A stretch of 64,000 bases of DNA, taken from Polytrichum commune (Eukaryota; Streptophyta; Polytrichopsida; Polytrichales; Polytrichaceae). Positions 47,596 through 57,000 of the stretch are shown here, piece after piece. A program made the position numbers and the translations under genes. Each line of letters starts with the position of its first letter. Within the stretch, counting starts at the first letter, position 1. The notes under the pieces were generated by a model. It was given only the letters and a program-made list of their open reading frames with translations, had not been told where the DNA came from and searched no databases. Location of the stretch: positions 51,765,169 through 51,829,168 of the forward strand of contig OX485806.1 of NCBI GenBank assembly GCA_950295325.1, given 5' to 3'.

Positions 47596-48831
47596 ATGGT
47601 TACAACTCGTACTCAACACTATCGTTCTCCGTCCCCAGGAGCATCGGAAGGTCATCCCTCGGACCTCTCGGACGTTGAACCAGTGGTAGCACCCAACGAG
47701 GCTTTTCAGCCTACTTCGGCGTAAGGGACTATCACTCGGTCTCACGTCCTGTGCGTGGGAACCTTTGACGATATGGAGGAGGAGACTAGGGGAGGGATAC
47801 GGGACCGGTTTTCCGGTCAAGCAGGGACCATTTCTCTGCAAGACTGGAAAATCCGGTTTCGTACGTGGATGCGAGAGAAACGCCAACGCAATACCAATTT
47901 TAACGATTGGTATGCGTTTGACCTTCTGCCTCAGCATTTGGAGCATGAAGCTCTCCAAACTTATGAGCAGTGGACGGAGGCTCATTGGATGGAGCTGCGC
48001 CAGGTGGAGCGGTACTGGGAGACTCGGGTTGAGTTGGTATCCGCATTGAAGGAAGGCGCAGCTTCCAGTTTTATGGCCGTCTCTGAGGTTAAATCGGAGG
48101 TGCTGGAGGGAGTATTTGTGGTGGACGTGGAGGGAGCTTCTCCTGGTGAACCCAAGGATAAGGGTTCTGTTCCCGTTGTGGCGAGTACGTCGAGCCCCAT
48201 TCTTCCACTCTCCCGTTATGCCCAGGCTACCCAGGCGGCTTTAGCCTCTTTGGGGGCTCCGCCAATTTTTGAGCCGTTGCGGGCATTTGAGCTACATCTA
48301 CATGAGGAGTACGGAGGTTTCCGTCGGGACCAGATGCAGCGGATATAAGATTTTAGACGGGAGAACGACGATACACCTCGTACCATGTATACGAGGTTGG
48401 CGAGGTTTGCAAGAGAATCTGGAGGTGTGTTTGCGGAAAGTCAATTGGTGAAGGTGTTTTTGTCCAAGATTGACAAACGCCTCCTTGACTTGGCGTTGCC
48501 CAGGATCATCATGGATTATGGTGGTCGGGCGACACTCGCAGAGGCATTCGCCATGGTAGAGCAATGTGATCGTGCATTGTGTCAGCACGATGCCACTGAT
48601 TTGGTGTCCTTGCTAGTGGATTCTAGCAAGTCCCGGAAGGCTCCAATCGCGTCTGCGGGATTGGCGGAGGCCGAGGTAGACAAGACCATGTATTGTTGGT
48701 CTCTTGGGCAAGCTGGCCACGCTAAGAATAATTGTCCTTCGAAGCAAAGGCAAGCCCAGATCGTCATTACTCCGAAGTGGAAATCATTTGTTCCCGCTAA
48801 GGGCTCGGCGAAGGGGACGGCGGGTAATTAG
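47596..48831 (+). pseudogene. gypsy copy 2: Gag (capsid and first zinc knuckle)
   Basis: Starts MVTTRTQHYRSPSPGASEG at 47596. TAA at about 47724 (copy 1 has TTG) and TAA at 48346 (CAA in copies 1 and 3) break it. The capsid part (47761-48348) has FRTWMREKRQRNTNFNDWY and HLEHEALQTYEQWTEAHW. The next segment (48385-48831) has ARFARESGGVF and a knuckle, CWSLGQAGHAKNNC, whose second Cys has become Leu. Gag would build the virus-like particle around element RNA. The low number of changes elsewhere suggests it was functional not long ago. Confidence 0.85.
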
Positions 48832-48840
48832 TTATCCAAT

Positions 48841-50178
48841 CAGTTGAAGTGTTCCCATTGTGGGCGGAACAATCACGCGGTAGAGAACTGCTTTGCTCTC
48901 CATCCTGAGAAACGTCCTTCTTCCGACCGGGAGAAGACGTTGGAGGCGAAGATTGGAGCCATGGAGGAGAGGTTCAAAAGCTTGGCGTCATCCGGCCAAA
49001 TCTTGGCCTCACCGTCTTCCTCCGGAGCTCAGGCTAGTTCTTCCACTCCGGATTACTATATGTTCGGAGCCTCGGGCGAGGTGGTGAGTTCCGCGGCCGT
49101 GTCACAATCCATACCTTCGACCACAAATGAATATGTGGCAAGCTCGCGAGCTCGGGACAATGCGTCCGCGGACCAAATTGGTCAGGCACGACTACCATTA
49201 TCTTTTGGATTGGCCGATGCCGTCCAATCTGTCAGTGGTCGTCATCCGAACGATGTGGTTTCACATTCAGCAATCGATGTGGCGCACACATTGGCATCCA
49301 AGATGTTGCATTCACCTTTGTTCATGGCCATGGAGTGGTCATCGCCAGAGTTCCAACCTGCTAAGGTTTTTCACTTAGCAGGTAGGATTTTCGAAGGGAA
49401 GGCATCCTTACCTTCTTTGACTGTGGCTCAAGCCACTACGGACATCCCTGCTTCTGAAGATATTGAGGATGTAGCCAAACGGCAAGCGAGACTTGCGGCA
49501 GAGACCATTGCGTCTTTTGACGCATACGCCTTAGATGACAAGGCACCAACCACGTTTTATGACTCACCAGTATCCGCGGGTGCAGCCTATCTGTCTGATG
49601 TCGCTGCTAGACCTGTCCGCGAGCGCCGCGACATTCGACCCGGCGTTGTGCGTATGGTGAATGATACCGGAATTTTGGTGGTCAGTCGCACTGGGAGCAA
49701 TACTACTCGGGTTGCTCCCCGTTGTGTGATGATGGATTCAGGGGCACAACCAGTTATGATCGGCAAGAGGTTTGCCCAAGAGTTGAGGTTGACGGCCGAG
49801 GATTTGGCTCCCTGTCCATTCACCATTGTCACATCCATTGGTCACGTGGAGCGGGCCATGGGTTATACTCGAGAGCCATTACAGCTTAGCTTCCGAGTGA
49901 AGCCTGGAGATTCACCCGCACCTCTTCTTCTTAGGTGTGCGGTGATGGATGCGACCAACTATGACATTTTAGTTGGTCAGCAAGCACTTTACCCTCTTGG
50001 TTTTGGTTTGGACAACTGGACTGAGGAGGCGTGGATCCGACCAGGTTGGTCGGCTGGGGATGGCCGCAGGGAACTTATTCCCGTGGTTTTCGTGGCGGCC
50101 GCGACCATAGCACCATTATCTATGGTTTTTGGATGTGGTGCTATGGTGGACACATTGCCTTATGGTTCCGAATTGTAG
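48841..50178 (+). pseudogene. gypsy copy 2: second zinc knuckle and aspartic protease
   Basis: Open for 444 residues. It begins at an intact CCHC knuckle (CSHCGRNNHAVENCF), followed by a Ser/Ala-rich linker of about 270 residues. A retropepsin domain then appears with MMDSGAQPVMIGKRF (Asp codon at 49735-49737) and YDILVGQQALYPLGF as the flap-distal part. The protease would process the polyprotein. The frame ends with TAG at 50176 in place of a Leu codon (TTG in copy 1), just before the methyltransferase; otherwise it would read straight on. Confidence 0.88.
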
Positions 50179-51653
50179 GAGGAGTCATTGGCATTCATGG
50201 GGAGTACAGACGATCAACGGGATATGGCACCTAAGGGTGCGTTGGTGCGCCATCCCAAGGATCCCCTTCCTCCTTGGCGTGATTCCGCCGAGCTATTTCG
50301 GAGGTGCGAGGATATTGTTCACTCTGTCACTCCTAGGACACCGATCATACCGGGTGTCCTCTCGGCATTGGCACATCCCCTTTTATGGCAGCCGCCAGAC
50401 GCGGGGATTACTTTGGTGGAATTGTTTGGGGGCATCAGCACAGGCTTAGCGGCCGTATTGGAGGCTGGCCTCACGGTCAGACGGTATGTCTATGTGGACA
50501 ATTCTCCAGTGTCCACCCGTGTGGCTAGTCACCATCTTCACCAGTTGATGGTATTGTACCCCCAGCAGTTACACCCAAATGCCATTCATGGGTGTTTTTC
50601 ACGTCTCCCTCGTGATGTTACACTCATCAGTGAGGCCGACTTACGACACTTGGGCCCGGTGGATATGGTGATTGCGGGATGGCCATGCCAAGGCCATTCA
50701 CGTGCTGGAGCAGGCCGAGGTTTAGAGGATCCCAGGTCTAGCTTTTTCTGGGACCTCATCCGGCTTATGCAGTGGTGGTTTACCCACCAACCTTCCCCTC
50801 CAGGGTATATCTTCGAGAATGTACCTTTGTTGGGAGACTCTCGGGACAAGGTGTTGGAAGGCGGTCATTATGTTCGTCAACACCTTGGAGATCCCATTTT
50901 TGTGGATGCTACGAGCATTGGTTCTTATGCCCACCGGCCCCAGTGGATTTAGACCAACCTCGCACCGTCATCTACTTTAGCTGCAGCATTGTCTCCACCT
51001 TTGGATGAGAAGGTGGATGACATTTTGGATCCAAACCGGACCTCTTTGCCGGTTGTTCGAGATGATTTACCCCCGTTGGCATTGGTCAACAAAATGGGGC
51101 ACCACGGCGGGCCTTTCCCACATTTATGACGTTTCCACAGTCATTCGCTTTCCGCGATAGGGGGCCGGGTATGGTGTGGGATGTTCGTACCAAAACCCAC
51201 ACCGAACCATTGGCTGACGAACGGTAACGTGCCATGGGATTCCGCACTGGCACCACCGCAGCTCCCGGCCTTTCTGAGGGCCAACGACGCTTCGTATTGG
51301 GCCAAGCTATGGATCTTCATACTATGGTGTGGACTGTTGCTTTATGCCTTTCATTGCAAAGGCATCGTGGTGACCAGTGGTTGTCTCTGGGGGCAGAGGA
51401 CTCTGGTCAGGCGGCACAGCGGTCCACACCCATAGAAGAGGGAATTCACGCCATGGTTGGAGAAGCCGAACGAATTTTTCAATTCGAGCAGCATGTGATG
51501 GAGGAGCTTCGAGCTCAGCATTTTTACACTGCTTTGGTTTCTTCGCCTCCGGTGGTGGCTTCATCATCACATATTGGTGGTGATGAAGAAATGTCAGACT
51601 CTAGTACTAGCACCGAGACTGGGGGCATGATTAATGCCCCCTCCTCTCATTAG
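50179..51653 (+). pseudogene. gypsy copy 2: C5 cytosine DNA methyltransferase domain
   Basis: The same domain as in copy 1. Motif I reads ELFGGISTGL (Gly to Ser against copy 1), motif IV GWPCQGHSRAG with the catalytic Cys at 50686-50688, motif VI IFENV. At the motif VIII region QWI is followed by TAG where copy 1 has TGG. One G is missing in a G-run near 51090, and TAA follows in the ERERAMGF segment (51226). The rest to motif X (QRRFVLGQAMDLHTMVW, about 51285) is readable. The domain would methylate cytosine in DNA using S-adenosylmethionine; a plausible substrate is the element's own cDNA or its target chromatin. After motif X about 100 residues of acidic linker lead to reverse transcriptase. 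Confidence 0.92.
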
Positions 51654-51665
51654 CAATTAGAGTCT

Positions 51666-52544
51666 GGGCCAGCATCAGGTGGTTCTCCTTTGGTGGAGAG
51701 GGAGACTACAGAGTTTGATGATTGGCCACTTGAATTAGGCCCTCGTCTCACTGGTGCTGAGGCACGGAAGGTACGAGCATTTATTCGCTCGTACCGTAGA
51801 TGTTTTGCTTTTAGCCTTCAGGATCTTGAAGGTTATAAAGGAAAACCCATCCACATTCAGTTGGAGGACGACCATCCCATTTTTCGGAGACCTTACAGGC
51901 TCAGTGTTTCCGAGCGGATTGGCGTTCAGGCTCGTTGCCGAGAGCTCTTGGCAGCAGGGCTAATCGAACTTTCCAACGGGGAGTATGCTTGTGCTACGGT
52001 TATGCCATCGAAGAAGGATATCTTTGGCAATTGGACGAAGAAGCGGATGTGTGGGGATTACCGTCCAGTTAATCGGAAGACCAAGTCGGATCGATATCCC
52101 ATGCCAAACCCGGAGGAGTTGTTCGATGCCTTCGGATTTGCTCGAGTCTTTAGCACGTTGGACTTGAGATCCGGCTATCACCAACTCCCATTACTTGTGG
52201 GAGACCGAGTGAAAACCGCATTCTGGGGAGTTGATCAAGATGGGAAGGATCAACTTTACCATTGGAAGTTTCTTCCATTTGGCCTAAAGAATGCACCCGC
52301 TGAGTTTCAGCGGGTGATGGATCAGGTTCTCTTTGGCTTGCCTTTTGCTCGGTGTTACATAGACGATGTGATCATCTTCAACACAACACCACAAGAGCAT
52401 GTGAGGCATCTGCAAGCTGTTTTTGAGCGGTTGCAGCGGTGGGGATTGCGCTTGCACCACGGCAAGTGCAAGTTTTTCCATGACCGGCTGGCATATCTGG
52501 GGCATATGATTGTTCCAGGAGGTCTTGGGGGTACAACAAGCTAA
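51666..52544 (+). pseudogene. gypsy copy 2: reverse transcriptase
   Basis: Open from 51666 to 52544. Palm and finger motifs are FRRPYRLSV, CGDYRPVNRKTKSD, STLDLRSGYHQLPLL, FLPFGLKNAPAEFQRVMD and the catalytic CYIDDVIIF (YIDD at 52356-52367), then KCKFFHDRLAYLGH. All are standard for Ty3/gypsy. A one-base insertion in a G-run at about 52530 shifts the frame to that of the RNase H segment. Synthesises element cDNA. Confidence 0.95.
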
Positions 52545-53560
52545 GGTGGACGCCTTACAGAAGATTCCGGCACCGGTTGATGTGCCGAGACTTCGTGCTT
52601 TCTTGGGCTTGGCGAATTATTATCGGCGATTCGTCAAGAACTTTAGCTTGATCGCCAAGCCTCTCACCATTCTCACGAGCAAGGACCAACCGTGGACTTG
52701 GGGTCGTGAACAACAACAGGCGTTTGAGACATTGAAGCAGAAACTAAGTATGGCTCCAGTGCTTCGACGTCCAGATGTCTCCAGATCTTTCCAGTTGCAT
52801 ACAGATTGGAGTTCATTGGGTTTGGGAGCAGTTCTCACTCAGAAGGATGATTTTAGTCGGGAGTATGTTGTTGCTTACGCTTCGCGAAGCAATAACACGG
52901 CGGAGGTTAATTATTCATCCTATGAGGGAGAAACATTGGTGGCGGTATGGGCTATTGCCCATTTTCGGCCGTATCTTTATGGTCAGCACTTTACTTTAGT
53001 GACGGACCATCAGCCGTTACGGTGGCTCATGGAGTCGGATAAGCTTACTGGCAAGCTTGTCAGGTGGGCTTTATTGCTCCAGGAGTATGACTTTGAGGTG
53101 GTACACCGTGCTGGGATTACCAACATGGATGCAGATGGACTCTCACGCAATCCAAGTCCTTCGGATGAGGACTTGACCGGGGCCAGATGGCATGGAGATT
53201 GTGATCGAGAGGCGGTTCCAGGTTCGCACGCGGCTGCCTACCTTACTTTATTTTCTGGTGCATCTGTTGAGATTCCGATACAGGGTCCGGATGATGAGAC
53301 TGATCGGCCTCAAGCTATTGTGGATATATGGGAGGATCCTCCCGTATTGCATAAGCTTCAACAGGGTACCTTTCCTTTGTTTATTTCGGCAATGGAAAGG
53401 GATAGGATTGGACATCAAATAACAAGGTTCCGTTGGGAGAACAGTTTGTTATTTCGATTGTGGCCGGATGGGACAAGGCGTATTGTTCCTAGGCCGGATC
53501 AGAGGGCCTCTTTGGTGCGACAAGTGCACGAAGAACTTGGCCATTTTGGCATACGCAGGA
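52525..53560 (+). pseudogene. gypsy copy 2: RT thumb, RNase H and connection
   Basis: The frame starting near 52510 continues the polymerase (RLRAFLGLANYYRRFVKNF). It then gives RNase H: FQLHTDWSSLGLGAVL (first Asp), the central YSSYEGETLVAVWAI with the conserved Glu, TLVTDHQPLRWL (Asp) and NMDADGLSRNP (last Asp). A linker of about 100 residues leads to the integrase. This part is open without stops and every RNase H acidic residue appears present. Confidence 0.93.
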
Positions 53561-54420
53561 CACATTCGATGTTGCGTGGCCAATATTGGTGGACTGGCAT
53601 GTATCAGCAGGTGGCTGCTTATGTCGGGAGGTGTGAAGTTTGTGACCGGGTCAGGTCTAGCTTTAACACCTTGTCACCTCAGTTACAGCCCTTACCTATT
53701 ATGGGATTGGGCTACCGTTGGTCGCTAGACTTTGCGGGACCGTTGGTTGTCACGCCACGTGGAGCAAAGTACGTGTTGGTGATGGTGGAGCATTTTAGCA
53801 AGTGGATTGAGCTTGTTGCTTTACCCCAAAACTCTGCAGAGTTGGCCGCAGCCGCCTTTTTGGATTGTGTGTTGGCACGTTTTGGAGCACCGGCTGAGGT
53901 GTTGACGGACCAAGGGAGGGAGTTCCTTGGTGTTTTTGAGGAGTTGTGCACTAAGGCGCTCATAGATCACCGCACCACCTCTCGGGATCATCCGGAGGCA
54001 GATGGCTTGGCTGAACGGGTTGTTCGGACAACCAAGCGTGGCTTGAGGAAGTATGGATTACTTCGGGGAAGCCACCGGGATTGGGACCTTATGTTGCCTT
54101 GGAATGCTATGGGCTATTGATTTAGTAGGCAGGCCTCTTTGGCATCCTACAGCCCGTATCAATTATTGTATGGACGTGAGCCTATACTCCCGAGCTCTAT
54201 TCGGGAAAAGTTAACTCCTGTTGTGGACTTGGATGACCCAAACATTTGGGCAGAGTGTTTGCAGGAGCGGGCTCAATTCTTCCAGAGGGCCATGCCTATG
54301 GCCATGGAGAATTTGTCCATTGGTCAGCACCGTGACACATTGCGTTATGCACGCATTCGTAGTGGTGCTTACCGACCTCAGTTACGGAAATTTCGGCAAG
54401 GGGATTATGTTTATCTCTAA
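53500..54420 (+). pseudogene. gypsy copy 2: integrase (HHCC and DDE core)
   Basis: The zinc-binding HHCC region is VHEELGHFGIRRTHS followed by CEVC. The catalytic core has Asp in WSLDFAGPL (53728-53730), Asp in VLTDQGREF (53908-53910) and Glu in HPEADGLAERVV (54013-54015). TGA at 54118 replaces CGA (copy 1 has CGA). After it the frame continues with YSPYQLLYGREPILPSS and RQGDYVYL, the start of the C-terminal domain, then TAA at 54418, most easily explained as CAA to TAA. Joins element cDNA to the host chromosome. Confidence 0.93.
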
Positions 54421-54801
54421 CGTGAGGCGCCTACGACATTGGATGTCAGGGCGGGGCGCACTATCTTTTGGGTGAAGGAGGTGTTGCCGAGTGGTTTGTT
54501 GTTGTTGGAAGGCAAGGATGGTAGGCAATGTCGCGAGCATTCTAAAAACTGTGCCCCATGTCATCTACCTATTGAGGGTACAATTCATCCTGAACTGGCC
54601 GTCGTGCCAGAGGGTCTTCCATGTTTTGTGTGTGGAGAGAAGAAAGGAGCGGCTACTATGCTCTTGTGTGATCAATGTCAACGCGGTTGGCACATGGCAT
54701 GCTTGAGGCCACCCTTGACTTCTCTACCATCTGGACAGTGGAGTTGTCCTCGCTATCGAGGATCTTCGGTACTTGGTGCTTCCACCAATCGTATTCAATG
54801 A
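54421..54801 (+). pseudogene. gypsy copy 2: integrase C-terminal barrel plus PHD finger
   Basis: In frame with the integrase beyond its TAA: REAPTTLDVRAGRTIFWVKE and LPSGLLLLEGKDGRQC form an SH3-like C-terminal domain. Then follows a PHD finger at 54622-54756: CFVC, MLLCDQC, GWHMAC and LPSGQWSCPRY. The spacing is C4HC3 with the typical LxxPPLxxLPxGxWxCPxC end. The last zinc Cys is Tyr here (TAT at 54754-54756), one change from TGT. PHD fingers bind histone H3 tails in many chromatin proteins. In chromoviruses a chromodomain usually stands at this place, so the finger may direct integration by chromatin mark; this is inference. The frame ends at 54801. Copy 1 is truncated before this point, so the finger is seen once. 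Confidence 0.88.
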
Positions 54802-55085
54802 TCCTGTGTGGTTTTCATCATCTTGTGCCTGCCCAGATGGAAAATGAGGAGTTATGGCTTAGAGACGCAATCAACATGAGGCGGTGGATTTAATTCTTTG
54901 GGATCTGATGGCCAAACATCAGAGGCGATTAAGGATGGGGCTCACATTGCACCCAGCCTACAGTTCCTTGGAATAACGTTTACCACACTAGTTAGTTGCA
55001 GAGCAATCTTTCATTATCCATGCCCTTTAGATTGGCATTGGTCCTAGCTGCTTGGCGGGACTCCATAGTCAGCTGAGTGGGGGCA
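54802..55085 (+). other. gypsy copy 2: 3' untranslated region with polypurine tract
   Basis: No reading frame of note. It ends with GAGTGGGGGCA (55074-55085), which looks like a polypurine tract for plus-strand priming and is directly followed by TG. Confidence 0.6.
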
Positions 55086-55191
55086 TGTCGAGGTGTGTTG
55101 TTTATGTGTGACTTTGCTATGTTTTAGTGTTGTTTGTTAGTGGTGGTTGGTACTCGAGCTGCAGTGACACACGATTGTTATTTACACGACA
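55086..55191 (+). repeat. 106-bp direct repeat X1, TGTCG...CGACA
   Basis: It begins TGTCGAGGTGTGTTG right after the polypurine tract and ends TTTACACGACA. It is repeated almost exactly at 55528-55633. It has the form of a tiny LTR (TG...CA with five-base inverted ends). Confidence 0.8.
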
Positions 55192-55193
55192 GC

Positions 55194-55527
55194 TGTCACG
55201 GTATGCGGCGTCGACGGCCGCACCTTATCCGTTGGATTTCATCCATCTAGATTTGGATGGATGAATCTAGATGTGGAGAGGAAGGCTCCTAAGTGAGGAG
55301 CCTTCTCCTTGGCTTGGCATTCTTGCCAAGTCAAGTCTTGTGAGTTACTGTGTGGAGAGAGCTTGTGTGAGGTGTAGATTGCATGATTTTGCAATAAATC
55401 TTGAGTTCTTCTTCCCCTACTTACACTCTTGGATTCTCCCTTGGTAGAGTGAAAGATAGCTTGATTAGTTGTGTGCATTTGAAGAGAGATTTAGAGCTAT
55501 TGTGAGTGTTCTACTCTTTTCCTTCTA
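55194..55527 (+). repeat. gypsy copy 2: 3' LTR, first 334 bases
   Basis: It starts TGTCACGG and matches 45751-46081 with about nine differences, including the hairpins and the AATAAATCTTGAGTTC signal. After CCTTCTA it switches to repeat X2 in place of the CACTTGACAAG seen in all three 5' copies. Confidence 0.85.
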
Positions 55528-55633
55528 TGTCGAGGTGTGTTGTTTATGTGTGACTTTGCTATGTTTTAGTGTTATTTGTTAGTGGTGGTTGGTACTCGAG
55601 CTACAGTGACACACGATCGTTATTTACACGACA
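55528..55633 (+). repeat. 106-bp direct repeat X2, forms the element's 3' end
   Basis: The second copy of X1, ending CGACA directly before the target duplication ACTG and the MULE sequence. Confidence 0.8.
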
Positions 55634-57000
55634 ACTGGAAGAGTATTGTACAAATCATCAAACACCTTGAGAATGTACCAAAGAAACCACAACAACAAAA
55701 CGCAGAGATATTAAAGAGGTATATATCATAAAAAATACAAAAAATGCATTGTAAAGCATGAAATTCACTATGAAGTACATTGTTTTCATTGGTACCAAAA
55801 GTTACATTGGTGGAAATTAATTTCATGTGTTTGTGCTTCAACATCATGTCCTTTGCCATTTGGTTGAATGCCCTATTGTAAAGAGCATGTTCTTACTAGT
55901 AACACCACTTGTAATGGAGTTATTTTGATCTTGAATGAGAATTTTTTTGTCATTGTTTTGAAATGCCCATATTCAATCACTTTTGGCATTGTTAGCATGC
56001 CTTTTGTATGTTTTCTTTGGAAGTTTGCCATATGTATTATTCACATTTTCCTCAAGGATGATTTTTTGAAGTCTTCATGTTGTGTCCATTATCTTTTTAA
56101 CATGACACTTGTACTTAATCATGATTTGGCTACAACTTAAACCCAATTGAAATTGTTCTTGAACCCACTAGATCATCTCCAATGAGAGTTGACTAACAAA
56201 GCCGTCCTTTGTTGCCTTCCATCCCACATCCATGTACAATTTAGCCATCCTTGTTGATATAGTTAGCTTCATAAGGGAGATTTGAGCAACATTTGGAAAC
56301 AAGTAAAGGCGTTTTACTAGAAAGCCTCGGAGACAACCCTTTTTGTGAGTATCCCCTTTCTTTGTTGAGAATATGTGAGGTCATGCATGACCTCGCTAAT
56401 TTAGGAATGAATTTACCTTTCTTGTTGAGTTTTTTCTTTGGATGTAGCAAAGCTAGAGTTATGGGTAACAAAGATTGTTTGTGTTCCTAAGGCCAAATTG
56501 ACAATGGTATCTACAATAAGGTAAAGAAATATTAAACGCGGCGGCATTAATGAATTTGGAGCATGAAAATGATAACAAGAACAAAAGTTATAGGAAAAGA
56601 ATATGTTGAGGAAATAAATTACCTAGCACATTCTTTAAAGCTACACCACCTAGGTGATTTTAATGAATTTGGGCCAATTTTTTTAATGTGTTGTTTGACA
56701 AAATGATATTGAATGTTTCCATGGTCCTATTTTCCATGAATAAAATATTGCATATGGGCCCATTTGATGTGTGCTACATCCATGTTTCTATCCAATAGTT
56801 TTGACGATGCTTTGAAACCCATTGCAATGCAAAGTGGTGGAATGGTCTTGTAAGAGGTTCTTGGAGTTGTTGAATGCATGTTACATTTTTTGAAGATTGT
56901 CAGGTTCAAGAGTAGCACCTTGCCAATCAAATGTCACATATTTGCATTCATATATGCATGGTACTCCCATGCAACTAGCAATAGCCAATGACACTAGTTA
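55634..57000 (-). pseudogene. MULE copy B, upstream fragment
   Basis: From right to left on the minus strand. KKKLNKKGKFIPK lies near 56440 (as KRKLDTKGKFIPN in copy A). HTKG and YGKLPKKTYKRH-like segments and FTIGHSTKW lie near 55890 (FTLGIQTQW in A). MMLKHKHMKLISTNVTFGTN lies near 55830 and VFDDLYNTLPV at 55640. It is the N-terminal part of the MULE transposase, split by gypsy copy 2 and continued at 45750. Both MULE copies share an intron-like donor after a VV-L-M context near 56640. Frames are broken. Confidence 0.65.

Larger units (their letters stand above)
45751..55633 (+). mobile_element. Ty3/gypsy retrotransposon encoding Gag-PR-DNMT-RT-RNaseH-IN-PHD, copy 2 (most complete)
   Basis: Borders are set by the interrupted MULE. 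Target sequence ACTG appears at 45747-45750 and again at 55634-55637, and the MULE reading frame is exact when the element is taken out. The element starts TGTCACGG and ends ACACGACA, the usual TG...CA ends. Order: LTR, leader, Gag, protease, DNA methyltransferase, reverse transcriptase, RNase H, integrase, PHD finger, untranslated 3' region, unusual 3' LTR. The two LTRs differ at only about nine of 330 positions by eye, so insertion is not ancient. The polyprotein frame is broken by several stops and at least two one-base shifts, so this copy is not autonomous. Confidence 0.93.
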
